Positions 9,277 through 17,777 of a stretch of 64,000 bases of DNA are shown piece after piece; the first letter of the stretch is position 1, and every line of letters begins with the position of its first letter. Location of the stretch: positions 1,984,001 to 2,048,000 of the forward strand of contig NZ_CP053073.1 in the NCBI RefSeq assembly GCF_013003985.1, in the 5' to 3' direction. A program made the position numbers and the translations under genes. The notes beneath the pieces are model-generated. The model made no database searches and was not told where the DNA came from. It saw only the letters and a list, made by a program, of their open reading frames with translations. The stretch comes from Usitatibacter palustris. Its GTDB lineage: Bacteria > Pseudomonadota > Gammaproteobacteria > Burkholderiales > Usitatibacteraceae.

Positions 9277-10206
9277 ATGCATCCTCACTTCCGCCCGTCA
9301 TCCGAAATGCAAGCAGGCGTCAGAATCGCGGCCGTTTTCCTGTTCAGTTCGGCGCAGGCCTTCGGCGTCGAGGTCATGTATGCGACGAGCACTCCCACGC
9401 TCGTCACGGACTCTGCCCCCGCGGTCCTTTACCGAGTCGATCCCCTCACGGCCACTTCCAAGACCATCGGGCCGATCAAGGGGCCGGGAGGCGAATCCAT
9501 CTACGTTGCGGGGCTGGCCGACGATCCGGCTACCGGCAGGCTCTACGGTGTGACGTCGCCTCGGTCGCCCACGAATCCCAATTCGCTCGTCATCATCGAC
9601 CTTGCCAGTGGCGATGCGGCGATCGTGGGCAAGGTTGGAGCCGCCGCGTCGGACATTGCCTTCGATCACAAGGGAACGCTCTTCGCCTGGCTTCGCGAAT
9701 CGAACCAGATGGCGACGGTCGACTTGTCGACCGGGTTGGCCACGCCCTTGGGAAAGCCGGGTCCTCCCGGAGAACGTGGAGCCGTCACGATTGATCCCCA
9801 GGATCGCATCTACGTCATCGGCACGGGGGCTACCGGCTCGATCGACGGGTTCGATCTCAGCACGGGAGCATTGTCGAAAGGTCCGGGACTCAAGGGGATG
9901 CCTTTCGCCGCGGGAATCAATTCGATGACGTTTTCGTCGTCCGGGACGATCTATGCGGTCAACACGAACCATGCTTCACCGGCGACGGCGCTTCTCGTCA
10001 GGATCGATCCCTCAACGGGAAGCGTAGTGCGGGTCGGTGCACTGCCGCGGGATACCGACGCGATCGTCCTGATCGAGGCTCCCCGGGGACTGAGCGACTT
10101 CCTGACGCGTGGCAACGTGTCGATCCTGGCGGCGGTCGTGTGCCTGGGCCTCGCCATCGGCGCCATCGTGGTCCTTCGTCGTTCTTCCGAGCGCCAGCCG
10201 CGCTGA
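9277..10206 (+). CDS. Beta-propeller-like surface or periplasmic protein with C-terminal membrane anchor
   Basis: 309 residues. A hydrophobic export segment lies at about 12-30 (GVRIAAVFLFSSAQAFG); an alternative ATG at 9307 would give a more standard signal peptide. The middle is a set of recurring blade-like motifs (LYRVDPLTA, LYGVTSPRS, IYVIGTG, IYAVNTN, LVRIDPSTG), as in propeller proteins with DUF4394-like repeats. The C-terminus is a single transmembrane helix (VSILAAVVCLGLAIGAIVVL) followed by an Arg-rich tail, which resembles a sorting anchor but lacks a PEP or IPTL motif. Its stop overlaps the next ATG (TGATG). Confidence 0.7.
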   Translation: MHPHFRPSSEMQAGVRIAAVFLFSSAQAFGVEVMYATSTPTLVTDSAPAVLYRVDPLTATSKTIGPIKGPGGESIYVAGLADDPATGRLYGVTSPRSPTNPNSLVIIDLASGDAAIVGKVGAAASDIAFDHKGTLFAWLRESNQMATVDLSTGLATPLGKPGPPGERGAVTIDPQDRIYVIGTGATGSIDGFDLSTGALSKGPGLKGMPFAAGINSMTFSSSGTIYAVNTNHASPATALLVRIDPSTGSVVRVGALPRDTDAIVLIEAPRGLSDFLTRGNVSILAAVVCLGLAIGAIVVLRRSSERQPR

Positions 10207-10814
10207 TGCGGCCAAAGCTTCTGGGCAAGGCCGTGAGCGCCTTTCGCGCGGGTCGTGTCGGTGATGCCGCCGCGTACAAGGCGGCGGCGATTGGCGCGCG
10301 TGCATATCCTGAGATCGAAGCCAGGCTCAAGGCACTTGCCGACCCGCTGCCGCAAATAGACCTTGCTACGTTGCGGCAACTTCCCGCTGGAACGTTCGGG
10401 CGTGCTTACGCGGATCATATGGATTGCAAAGGTCTCAGGCCGCTGGTGGTGTCGCCGTCGGTGGCGGCCGAATTGGCGGGCGCGGACATTCTGGCCATCC
10501 GGTACGCGGTCCTTCACGACACATTCCACGTGCTGCTGGACTTCGACACGGACCTGAGCGGAGAGCTTGGCGTGTGGGCATTCGTTTCGAAGCAGCGCTA
10601 CAGCCCGAGGTTCCGGCGTGCAGGCATCTTGGCGCGCGCGCTTTATACCGTGGTGGCGCCGATCAAATTTTGGCAGCTCAAGGCAGCGCAGGCGTGCGGC
10701 GAACGGATGGCGAGCGAGGCCGCTTGCCTCATTGCCGAGCCCATTCAGACCTTCTGGAACGAACATTTGCCGACGCTACGTCATCGGCTTGGTATTCGGC
10801 CGGTGAGCGGCTGA
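10206..10814 (+). CDS. COQ4-like protein
   Basis: 202 residues. The segment AVLHDTFHVLLDFDTDLSGE contains His104-Asp105-x-x-His108-x11-Glu120, the exact metal-binding signature of the COQ4 ubiquinone-biosynthesis family, within the usual surroundings (LPAGTFGRAY and DHMDCKGLRPL before, ELGVWAFVSKQRY after). Eukaryotic and alphaproteobacterial COQ4 proteins act in C1 modification of the coenzyme Q ring and bind the biosynthetic complex. Whether this copy makes quinone or does something else is open, since most betaproteobacteria use the UbiD/UbiH route. Its ATG overlaps the upstream propeller gene stop, implying coupling. Confidence 0.8.
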   Translation: MRPKLLGKAVSAFRAGRVGDAAAYKAAAIGARAYPEIEARLKALADPLPQIDLATLRQLPAGTFGRAYADHMDCKGLRPLVVSPSVAAELAGADILAIRYAVLHDTFHVLLDFDTDLSGELGVWAFVSKQRYSPRFRRAGILARALYTVVAPIKFWQLKAAQACGERMASEAACLIAEPIQTFWNEHLPTLRHRLGIRPVSG

Positions 10815-10944
10815 GGGCGCCGCGATTCGGCCCCGCGTAAAGGCCGCATAATTGATATTATGTAATCTAATAGGTGATTCTACTCAGGGCTGTCCGCACG
10901 GCTCCGGTGGTATCGTCGGCCTTCCACACACGGGACCCAAAAAA

Positions 10945-11871
10945 ATGAAGACCCTCCTCTCGGCACTCGCGGTTGCACTCACCCTGGGGCTGGCTGCGCC
11001 CGAATCGGAAGCCAAGCGGCTTGGCGGCGGAGGCAACTTGGGCAAGCAGAGGGCGACGCCGGCCCAGAACCAAGCCGCGCCCGCACAGCCCGCCACGCCA
11101 ACTCCCAGTCAGGCTTCACCCACGCCGGCCCCCGCAGCTGCCGCGGCGGCCGCGAAGCCGAGCTTCATGCAGCGCTGGGGCGGCATGCTGGCCGGCCTTG
11201 GCATCGGCGTATTGCTGGCCTCGATGTTCGGCGCGCAGATGGGCCCGATCATCGGGATGATCCTCGCCGTGATGCTCGGCTTCGGCATCCTCTTCCTGCT
11301 CTTCAAGCTCTTTGCTGGCCGCGGCAACGGCGCGAGCCCCGCAATGGCAGGCGCACCGGGCGCTGCGAGCGGTGATCGCCCGCGCTTCAACGGCATCGGC
11401 AGCACCGTGGATGGCGCGCGAGTTGAGCCGGTGAATTTCCAGTCGAGTGCTCCGCAGGGTTCGGGTGCCGCCCAGCCCCGCGCCGCGGTCGTGCTGCCCC
11501 CCGACGTGGAGCTGCAGCCCTTCCTTCGCGTGGCCAAGACCTCGTTCATCCGCCTGCAAGCGGCCAACGACGCTGGTGACATGGCCGACATCCGCGACTT
11601 CACCACCCCGGAGGTGTACGCGGAGGTGGCGATGCAGTTCAAGGAGCGCGGTGCCGCGACGCAGAAGACGGAAGTCGTGAGCGTCGAGGCGCAGCTGGTC
11701 GATTTCGCCACCGAGGACGGGTTCGACATCGCGAGCGTGCGTTTCACCGGACTCATCCGGGAGAACGACGCCGCGAACCCCGAATCCTTCGATGAGATCT
11801 GGCACGTGCGCCGCAAGGCCGGCGACCGCAAGGACGCCTGGCTCATCGCGGGAATCCAGCAGTACGCGTAG
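10945..11871 (+). CDS. Tim44-like domain exported protein
   Basis: 308 residues from ATG 10945 (the longer frame has no support). A signal peptide (KTLLSALAVALTLGLAAPESEA) is followed by a Gly-rich segment and a low-complexity Pro/Ala/Gln stretch (about 40-75). Two hydrophobic segments follow (about 81-100 and 102-120), then a linker and a C-terminal Tim44-like domain (about 185-308, starting LQPFLRVAKTSFIRLQAAND and ending WLIAGIQQYA). This arrangement is common in Betaproteobacteria; the bacterial role is unknown. The gene is monocistronic and ends in a strong terminator. Confidence 0.87.
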   Translation: MKTLLSALAVALTLGLAAPESEAKRLGGGGNLGKQRATPAQNQAAPAQPATPTPSQASPTPAPAAAAAAAKPSFMQRWGGMLAGLGIGVLLASMFGAQMGPIIGMILAVMLGFGILFLLFKLFAGRGNGASPAMAGAPGAASGDRPRFNGIGSTVDGARVEPVNFQSSAPQGSGAAQPRAAVVLPPDVELQPFLRVAKTSFIRLQAANDAGDMADIRDFTTPEVYAEVAMQFKERGAATQKTEVVSVEAQLVDFATEDGFDIASVRFTGLIRENDAANPESFDEIWHVRRKAGDRKDAWLIAGIQQYA

Positions 11872-11891
11872 GTCGAACGACAGCCCGAAAA

Positions 11892-11917
11892 AAAAGCCCC
11901 GCTTCGGCGGGGCTTTT
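11892..11917. terminator. Bidirectional intrinsic terminator
   Basis: The stem AAGCCCCGC with a TTCG-type loop and GCGGGGCTT is flanked by an A-run on the left and a T-run on the right. It can end both the Tim44-like gene from the left and the convergent exported-protein gene (11940-12479) from the right. Confidence 0.9.
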
Positions 11918-11939
11918 CATTGGGCGGGTATGGCGACGC

Positions 11940-12479
11940 CTACTTGCTCTTCAGCGCGAAGTTGATCGTCGCGCCCTGGTCTTCGGCCGGCCTGAAGGGC
12001 TGCGGCGTCATGGCTTTCTCGAGATGGTTCCAGGTTCCCTTGGTCTGCGCCGATTTCACCTGGCCCAGGAACTGGCCACTGGTCTCGCAGATGAAGCTCG
12101 GGTCGCTGCGCTCGAGCGTGGTCTTGAGCTTCACGTACCAGGCGCGGCTGAGGTCGCTCTCCTTCACGGCGTTGCCCTCTGCGTTGAAGTATCCCGGGAG
12201 GATCTCGACCTTCCAGACGCAGTACTGATGTCCGGCATTTCCCAGATTCTCGAAATTGACGGTATAGGGGCCCTTGATCTCCTGGCGCCACTTGCCCCCG
12301 ATGCGGATGTCGTTGATCTGCCCGCGCTTGAGCCACATGACGGGCGGGTGGTTCTGCACCATGCCCTTGGCTTCGACGTTGCTCAGGTTCATGACCTTGG
12401 CCACGAAATCGGCGCTGGCAGGTAGTGCAAGGGCGCCGCACACCGCGGCGGCGAGTGCGAAATAGCGGTTCGTCTTCAA
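11940..12479 (-). CDS. Exported protein of unknown function
   Basis: 179 residues with a clear signal peptide (YFALAAAVCGALALPASA) and a beta-rich mature part with conserved-looking aromatic positions (MWLKRGQINDIRIGGKWRQ) and two cysteines (QYCVWK and FICETS) that could pair in the periplasm. No family recognised. It reads toward the terminator at 11892 and has its own long upstream region (12480-12916), so it is probably a single-gene unit with its own regulation. Confidence 0.72.
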   Translation of the reverse strand: MKTNRYFALAAAVCGALALPASADFVAKVMNLSNVEAKGMVQNHPPVMWLKRGQINDIRIGGKWRQEIKGPYTVNFENLGNAGHQYCVWKVEILPGYFNAEGNAVKESDLSRAWYVKLKTTLERSDPSFICETSGQFLGQVKSAQTKGTWNHLEKAMTPQPFRPAEDQGATINFALKSK

Positions 12480-12916
12480 TTGAGTTTTCCCTGTTTGTGT
12501 TGTGGATCGTGCGCGTCCGCAGGATGACAGGGAAAACGGTAAATGCCCCTCCGACTTTGGTCTGTCCGGTGTAATCCCTGGGCCGGTCCGGTGTAATCCG
12601 CCGGTAGCGCTCGGGCGTTAGATTGGTGTGGCGCCGCGCATCTCCCTTGGCGCCACCCCTTGCTATACGAAAGCCCGGCATGTCGAATATCCCCTATTCC
12701 ATCAATACCTTGTGGAATGTATCTCACCTTCTTTCGAGGAATATCCTCGCCCATGAACCGGACGACGACGAGGACGAAGACGACCTGGATGCGGACGACA
12801 GGCATCGACCGTTTGGATACGGGCGGGCGGGCCTTGTGATTCGTCGCGAAACCCACTGAGGAACCCATCAGGGCGCGGGCCGAACCCGCAGACCCCGATG
12901 GGCGGTCAGGCCGGAG
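12480..12916. other. Long intergenic region with direct repeat and palindrome
   Basis: This 437-base stretch lies upstream of the exported-protein gene. It holds two exact copies of GTCCGGTGTAATCC at 12565-12578 and 12587-12600 (22-base period, about two helical turns), and a 15-base palindrome CGAGGA-ATA-TCCTCG at 12735-12749. A 59-codon frame on the plus strand (12680-12859, starting MSNIPYSINTLW, with an acidic DDDEDEDD run) lacks a ribosome binding site and has unusually mixed codon use, so it is only a weak gene candidate. Otherwise nothing recognisable. Confidence 0.5.
12565..12600. promoter_or_regulatory. Tandem direct repeat GTCCGGTGTAATCC x2
   Basis: Two exact 14-base copies start 22 bases apart, 86 bases upstream of the exported-protein start at 12479. 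Equal-phase direct repeats of this kind are usual for regulator half sites. The cognate regulator is unknown. Confidence 0.45.
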
Positions 12917-13246
12917 CTATTGGCACTGGCCGGTGACGTACAGATTGACGGCGGTGTCGATCGCGGCAGCGTTCGGAATCTGAGCGTAGGGACGTTCCGC
13001 GACAAGTTCTCTGGCGCGCTTGCATCCCGGGGATTTGCTTCCCTGCCCGTCGACCAGGTTCCTGTGCTTCGTCTTGGTGTCCGAGTAGGTGACGAAATCC
13101 TTGTCGCAATGAAGGTGCGGGTACGTGTTACCGGGGTTTCCCACGTACTCCACGTTGCCGCAGTACGTCTTCTTGAAATTGGCGCTTGCGCTCGCCGATA
13201 CCGCCAGGCCGAGCACGCAGGCCGCAAATACGATTCCCTTCTTCAT
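12917..13246 (-). CDS. Small exported protein of unknown function
   Basis: 109 residues from ATG 13246 (ribosome site AGGGAGA seven bases upstream). A signal peptide (KKGIVFAACVLGLAVSASASA) precedes a mature part of about 87 residues with four cysteines (KTYCGN, HLHCDKD, SPGCKRA, GQCQ), giving two possible disulfides. It is probably periplasmic or secreted. No family recognised. Confidence 0.7.
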   Translation of the reverse strand: MKKGIVFAACVLGLAVSASASANFKKTYCGNVEYVGNPGNTYPHLHCDKDFVTYSDTKTKHRNLVDGQGSKSPGCKRARELVAERPYAQIPNAAAIDTAVNLYVTGQCQ

Positions 13247-13383
13247 CACTATGTCTCCCTGATGGAGCGTGACCCGTGCGCGGACGCGCCGGGTGCGTTT
13301 CATGGACGCGCGTCGATGCTAGCGACGAGGGGGCGTCGGGTACCATCGGCCTAAAGTCTCAGAGCATCCAGAACGAAAGTCCT

Positions 13384-14739
13384 ATGAACGCCACCTCCAG
13401 CGAACGCACAGTCACCGGCGCCCCGCGCGTCACGGAAATGAAAGTTGTCCCCGTCGCCGGGCACGACGGCATGCTCATGAATCTCTCGGGCGCGCACGGT
13501 CCCTACTTCACTCGCAATGTCGTGATCCTCAAGGACAGCGCAGGAAACACCGGTGTCGGTGAAGTTCCAGGCGGCGAAAAAATTCGCCAGACGCTCGAGG
13601 ACGCGCGGGCGCTGGTGGTCGGCAGGACCGTCGGCCACTACAACGCCGTGTTGAATGAAGTGCGGCGCCGTTTCGCCGATCGCGATGCGGGTGGCCGCGG
13701 CCAGCAGACGTTCGATCTGCGCACCACGATCCACGCCGTGACCGCGATCGAAGCCGCCCTCCTCGACCTCCTGGGCCAGCATCTCGGCCTGCCGGTTGCG
13801 GATCTTCTCGGTGAAGGCCGCCAGCGCGATCGCGTCGAGGTGCTTGGCTACCTCTTCTTCGTCGGCGATCGCACGCGCACGGATCTTCCGTATCGCAGCG
13901 AGCCTGATGCAAAGGACGATTGGTTCCGACTGCGGCACGAGGAGGCCATGACGCCGGAGAGCGTCGTGCGTCTTGCCGAGGCCACTCACGCGCGCTACGG
14001 CTTCAACGATTTCAAGTTGAAGGGCGGCGTGCTCACCGGTGAGGCCGAGGTCGAGGCGATCAAGGCCCTCGCCGCCCGCTTCCCCACCGCGCGCGTGACG
14101 CTCGATCCCAACGGCGGCTGGCTACTCAAGGACGCGATTCGCCTGTGCCGCGATCTGCGCGGCGTGATGGCGTACGCGGAAGATCCCTGCGGCGCGGAAG
14201 ATGGATTCTCGGGACGCGAGACCATGGCGGAGTTCCGCCGCGCGACGGGACTCCCGACCGCCACCAACATGATCGCGACGGACTGGCGCCAGCTCGCGCA
14301 CGCGATCCAGTTGCAAGCGGTCGATATTCCCCTCGCCGACCCGCACTTCTGGACGATGCAGGGCTCGGTGCGCGTGGGCCAAACCTGCGATGCGTGGGGC
14401 CTCACGTGGGGCTCGCACTCGAACAACCACTTCGACATCTCGCTCGCGATGTTCACGCACGTCGCCGCGGCCGTGCCCGGACGCGTGACCGCGATCGACA
14501 CGCACTGGATCTGGCAGGACGGGCAGCGCATCACGAAGGAGCCGTTCAGGATCGCGAACGGCATGCTCGAGGTGCCGAAGAAGCCGGGCCTGGGTGTGGA
14601 GCTCGACATGGCGCAGCTGCAGAAGGCGCACGAGTGCTACATGAAGAACGGGCTGGGCGCGCGCGACGATGCGCAGGCGATGCAGTACCTGATCCCCGGC
14701 TGGAAGTTCGACAACAAGCGTCCTGCCATGGTGCGTTAG
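13384..14739 (+). CDS. gudD: Glucarate dehydratase
   Basis: 451 residues from ATG 13384. An enolase-superfamily enzyme of the glucarate dehydratase group: N-terminal capping domain ([29 protein letters not shown]), the catalytic lysine motif DFKLKGG, metal ligands in LDPNGGW and YAEDPCG, and the general acid-base histidine in GSHSNNHFD. It converts D-glucarate to 5-dehydro-4-deoxy-D-glucarate, the same product made from galactarate by the garD gene 3 kb downstream. It runs into the MFS gene on the same strand. Confidence 0.95.
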   Translation: MNATSSERTVTGAPRVTEMKVVPVAGHDGMLMNLSGAHGPYFTRNVVILKDSAGNTGVGEVPGGEKIRQTLEDARALVVGRTVGHYNAVLNEVRRRFADRDAGGRGQQTFDLRTTIHAVTAIEAALLDLLGQHLGLPVADLLGEGRQRDRVEVLGYLFFVGDRTRTDLPYRSEPDAKDDWFRLRHEEAMTPESVVRLAEATHARYGFNDFKLKGGVLTGEAEVEAIKALAARFPTARVTLDPNGGWLLKDAIRLCRDLRGVMAYAEDPCGAEDGFSGRETMAEFRRATGLPTATNMIATDWRQLAHAIQLQAVDIPLADPHFWTMQGSVRVGQTCDAWGLTWGSHSNNHFDISLAMFTHVAAAVPGRVTAIDTHWIWQDGQRITKEPFRIANGMLEVPKKPGLGVELDMAQLQKAHECYMKNGLGARDDAQAMQYLIPGWKFDNKRPAMVR

Positions 14740-14756
14740 GACGCGGTTTCCTTCCC

Positions 14757-16028
14757 TTGCTTCGCACGACTTTCCGTTCGTTCGGCGGCTTCAACTATCG
14801 CCTCTGGTCCGCAGGGGCGCTGGTGTCCAACATCGGCGCATGGATGCAGCGCACGGCGCAGGACTGGATCGTGTTCACGGAGCTCACGCACCACGATGCG
14901 ACCGCCGTGGGCTTCGTGCTGGCCCTGCAGTTCGGTCCGTCGCTGATCCTGCTGCCGCTCGCGGGACACATCGCCGATCATTTCGACCGGCGCCGCGTAC
15001 TCATCGTCACGCAGTCATTGCAGAGCGCCCTGGCGTTGGGGCTGGGCGTGCTCACGCTGACCGGGCAGGTGGAGTTGTGGCACGTCTACGCCTTCGCCCT
15101 GATGCTCGGTTGCGTGACCGCGATCGATGCGCCGGTTCGCCAGACCTTCGTCGCGGAGCTGGTCTCCGACGCCAACCTCTCCAACGCGGTCGCGCTCAAC
15201 TCCACGTCCTACCAGGTGGCGCGCATGGCGGGCCCCGCGCTCGCGGGGCTGCTCATCGCGGGCGTGGGTACCGGCTGGGTATTCATCCTGAACTTCGCGA
15301 GCTTCAGCGCGGTGATCGTCGCCTTGCTCTCGTTGCGAATTGCGGACCTGCACCGGCACGAGCGCGTGATGCGCAAGGACGGCAGCCTGATGGATGGGTT
15401 CCGGTATATCCGCGGGCGGCAGGATCTCCGGGTGGTGTTGACGATGCTCTTTCTCGTCGCCATGTTCGTGATGAACTTCGCCGTCTACATCGCGAGCATG
15501 GCCGTGACCGTCTTTGGCGCGAGTGCGGGCGGCTTCGGCCTGTTGAGCTCCATGCTCGCCATCGGCTCGATGGCCGGCGCACTTGCCTCGGCCCGGCGCG
15601 AAAAGCCGCGCGCCATCCTGCTGCTTGCGAGCGTCGCGCTGTTGGGAGTCCTGTTCGCCGCGGCGGCCGCGATGCCGACCTACCTCGCCTTCGGCATCAC
15701 GCTCATCGCCCTGGGCTGGGCGCTGCAGACTTTCATGGTGACGGCGAACAGTTCCGTGCAACTGTGGACCGAGCCGCACATGCGCGGGCGCGTGATGGCG
15801 ATCTACATGGCCATCCTCAACGGCTGCACGCTCTTCGGCGCGCCCTTCGTGGGATGGGTCGCGAATCGCTACGGCGCCCGGATGTCGCTGTTGGTGGGAG
15901 CGGCGGCCGGATTGGTTGCGGCGGCGGTTGGTGTCCGGTACCTGGTGCGCCACCGCGGCTTGCGCGTGGAGCGCGAAGGATGGCGGCTGCGATTCACGCT
16001 CGAGCAGCCGCGCATTCCGGGGCCTTAG
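14757..16028 (+). CDS. MFS transporter, MFS_3/EntS-like
   Basis: About 423 residues assuming TTG at 14757; no better-supported start is seen and upstream codons of the frame lie inside gudD. There are about 11-12 hydrophobic segments, with the cytoplasmic loop motif ADHFDRRRVL between helices 2 and 3 and the pattern ALNSTSYQVARMAGPALAGLL typical of the MFS_3 (enterobactin-exporter-like) group. The position directly behind gudD suggests a link to aldarate use, but this subfamily usually exports drugs or siderophores, so the substrate is open. The stop overlaps the convergent AspT-type gene by four bases. Confidence 0.85.
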   Translation: MLRTTFRSFGGFNYRLWSAGALVSNIGAWMQRTAQDWIVFTELTHHDATAVGFVLALQFGPSLILLPLAGHIADHFDRRRVLIVTQSLQSALALGLGVLTLTGQVELWHVYAFALMLGCVTAIDAPVRQTFVAELVSDANLSNAVALNSTSYQVARMAGPALAGLLIAGVGTGWVFILNFASFSAVIVALLSLRIADLHRHERVMRKDGSLMDGFRYIRGRQDLRVVLTMLFLVAMFVMNFAVYIASMAVTVFGASAGGFGLLSSMLAIGSMAGALASARREKPRAILLLASVALLGVLFAAAAAMPTYLAFGITLIALGWALQTFMVTANSSVQLWTEPHMRGRVMAIYMAILNGCTLFGAPFVGWVANRYGARMSLLVGAAAGLVAAAVGVRYLVRHRGLRVEREGWRLRFTLEQPRIPGP

Positions 16029-17722
16029 CTCGAGTGAAGCATCCAGATCAGGGCCGTTCCCCCGATCGAGATGAGGATGTGCCCGAAGGCCACGGTGCTC
16101 GAGTATCCGATCACGGCCACGGGACTGCCTGACCTCTCCTGGACCGCCGCAAGGCCGGCCGTCATCGTCTGCGCGCCGGCAAGCGCCCCCAACAGCAGCA
16201 GCGGATTGAGCTTCAACACATAACGGCCCACCACCAGTCCCACAAGCTGCGGCGTCAACGTCACGACGATGCCGCCGAGGAACACGGTGAGGCCGATCTC
16301 CTTCAACGCAGTAAGGAACACGGGTCCGGCCTTGAGGCCGATCATCGCGACGAACGCGGCGAGGCCCAGCGACTTCATGAGCTCGATCGCGTCGTGCGGC
16401 AGCACAGCGAAGGTCGGCCGCACGGAATTGCGCCAACCCATCCCGAGGCCGACGATTAGCACCGCGACGCTCGTGCCCATGGCGATGTGCAGGCCGCCTA
16501 CGGGGAACGTGAGGACGAGGCCCGCAAGCGCGCCGAAGCAGATCGCGAGGCCGAGCGCGATGAAGTCCGTGCCCTCTCCTCCCTGCAGGACGTCGCCGAT
16601 GCGCTCGCTCACGCGGCGCACCGCGGGCTCGAGCCCGTGCAGCGTCACGAGGTCGCCGCGGAAGATGCGCGTTCCCGGAGCGATCGGGATCTGCTCCTCG
16701 CCGCGCTTGATTGACTTGAGAAACACGCCGCGGATGTCTTCGGACTCCTCGCGGATCTGGGCAACCGTGCGCCCGTTGAGCGTCTTGCTGGTGACCACCA
16801 CGTCGAATGTTGCGGTGGGCACGTCAAGAATGTCGCGGTCGAAGATTTCCTTCACGTGCGTCTCGACCACCTTGAGCAGCGCCTCCTGCCGGCCGATCAC
16901 CGCGACAACGTCATGGGCCTGCAGCACGAGATCCGGACGCACCTCGATGATCTTGCCGTTGCGCCGCACGCGCTCGACGAAAACACGCACGCTCGACAGC
17001 CGCTTCTCGGCCTCTTCCACCGTGGTCCCGATGGCAGGCGATGGCGGCACGATCTCGTAGGCACGCAGCTCGAACATCCGGAAACCCGACGAGACCCCTT
17101 CCGTCTCGCGCTCGAACCCGAGATCCTGTTCGACCTTCAGCGCTTCGGCCTTGAGGTCGAGCCGCAGCAGCCAGGGGCCGATGTACGAGCAGAAGAAGAT
17201 CACGCCGAACGTGCCGAAGATGTAGGTCAGCGCATCGGCGATCGGGATCTGCGAGACGAGCCGTGTCTTCTCTTCGTCGGAGATCGGCAGCGCGCGAATC
17301 GCTTCGCTCGCGGTGCCGATGACCGGCGACTCCGTGAGGCCGCCCGACATCATCCCGGCCGCGTATCCCATCTCGAGGTTGAGGACCTTCGCCATCGCGT
17401 AGGCAGTGAGCAGGCCCGTGACGGGAATCACGATGCCCAGCGCCACCCAGCGCCAGCCACCGTCGCGAATGCCGCGGAGGAAACCCGGGCCGGCCGAATA
17501 GCCGATGCCGTACATGAACAGAAGGAAGAGAAGCGACTTCGCCGTATCGGAGACCGGTACATGCACGACGCTTCCGATCATGAGGCCCGCGAGGAGCGAG
17601 CCGGTGACGGGACCGAAGCCGACACCTTTTATCTTGAACTTGCCGATCCAGTAGCCAACGCCGATCGCGAGGAACACGGCGAGCTCGGCATTCTTCTCGA
17701 AATAGGGCGCGATCCATTCCAT
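16025..17722 (-). CDS. AspT/YidE-type transporter with central TrkA-C domains
   Basis: 565 residues: an N-terminal half with about five to six membrane helices (start AELAVFLAIGVGYWIGKFKI, motif SGGLTESPVIGTASEAI), a central soluble region of about 170 residues with two TrkA-C-like domains (VFVERVRRNGKIIEVRPDLVLQAHDVVAVIG and FLKSIKRGEEQIPIAPGTRIFRGD), and a second membrane half (AGAQTMTAGLAAVQE). This is the aspartate:alanine exchanger family layout. Family members exchange acidic amino acids or dicarboxylates; the aldarate neighbourhood makes a diacid substrate plausible. Plasma membrane. Confidence 0.9.
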   Translation of the reverse strand: MEWIAPYFEKNAELAVFLAIGVGYWIGKFKIKGVGFGPVTGSLLAGLMIGSVVHVPVSDTAKSLLFLLFMYGIGYSAGPGFLRGIRDGGWRWVALGIVIPVTGLLTAYAMAKVLNLEMGYAAGMMSGGLTESPVIGTASEAIRALPISDEEKTRLVSQIPIADALTYIFGTFGVIFFCSYIGPWLLRLDLKAEALKVEQDLGFERETEGVSSGFRMFELRAYEIVPPSPAIGTTVEEAEKRLSSVRVFVERVRRNGKIIEVRPDLVLQAHDVVAVIGRQEALLKVVETHVKEIFDRDILDVPTATFDVVVTSKTLNGRTVAQIREESEDIRGVFLKSIKRGEEQIPIAPGTRIFRGDLVTLHGLEPAVRRVSERIGDVLQGGEGTDFIALGLAICFGALAGLVLTFPVGGLHIAMGTSVAVLIVGLGMGWRNSVRPTFAVLPHDAIELMKSLGLAAFVAMIGLKAGPVFLTALKEIGLTVFLGGIVVTLTPQLVGLVVGRYVLKLNPLLLLGALAGAQTMTAGLAAVQERSGSPVAVIGYSSTVAFGHILISIGGTALIWMLHSS

Positions 17723-17777
17723 GGATCCACCATGCCACTGCGCGCGACCGGCCGCAATCGCTGTAACCTAACGCCTC

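Noticed and set aside
12680..12859. 59-codon acidic protein gene
   Set aside because: No ribosome binding site, mixed codon use, and no neighbour support. Kept only as a note in the intergenic entry.
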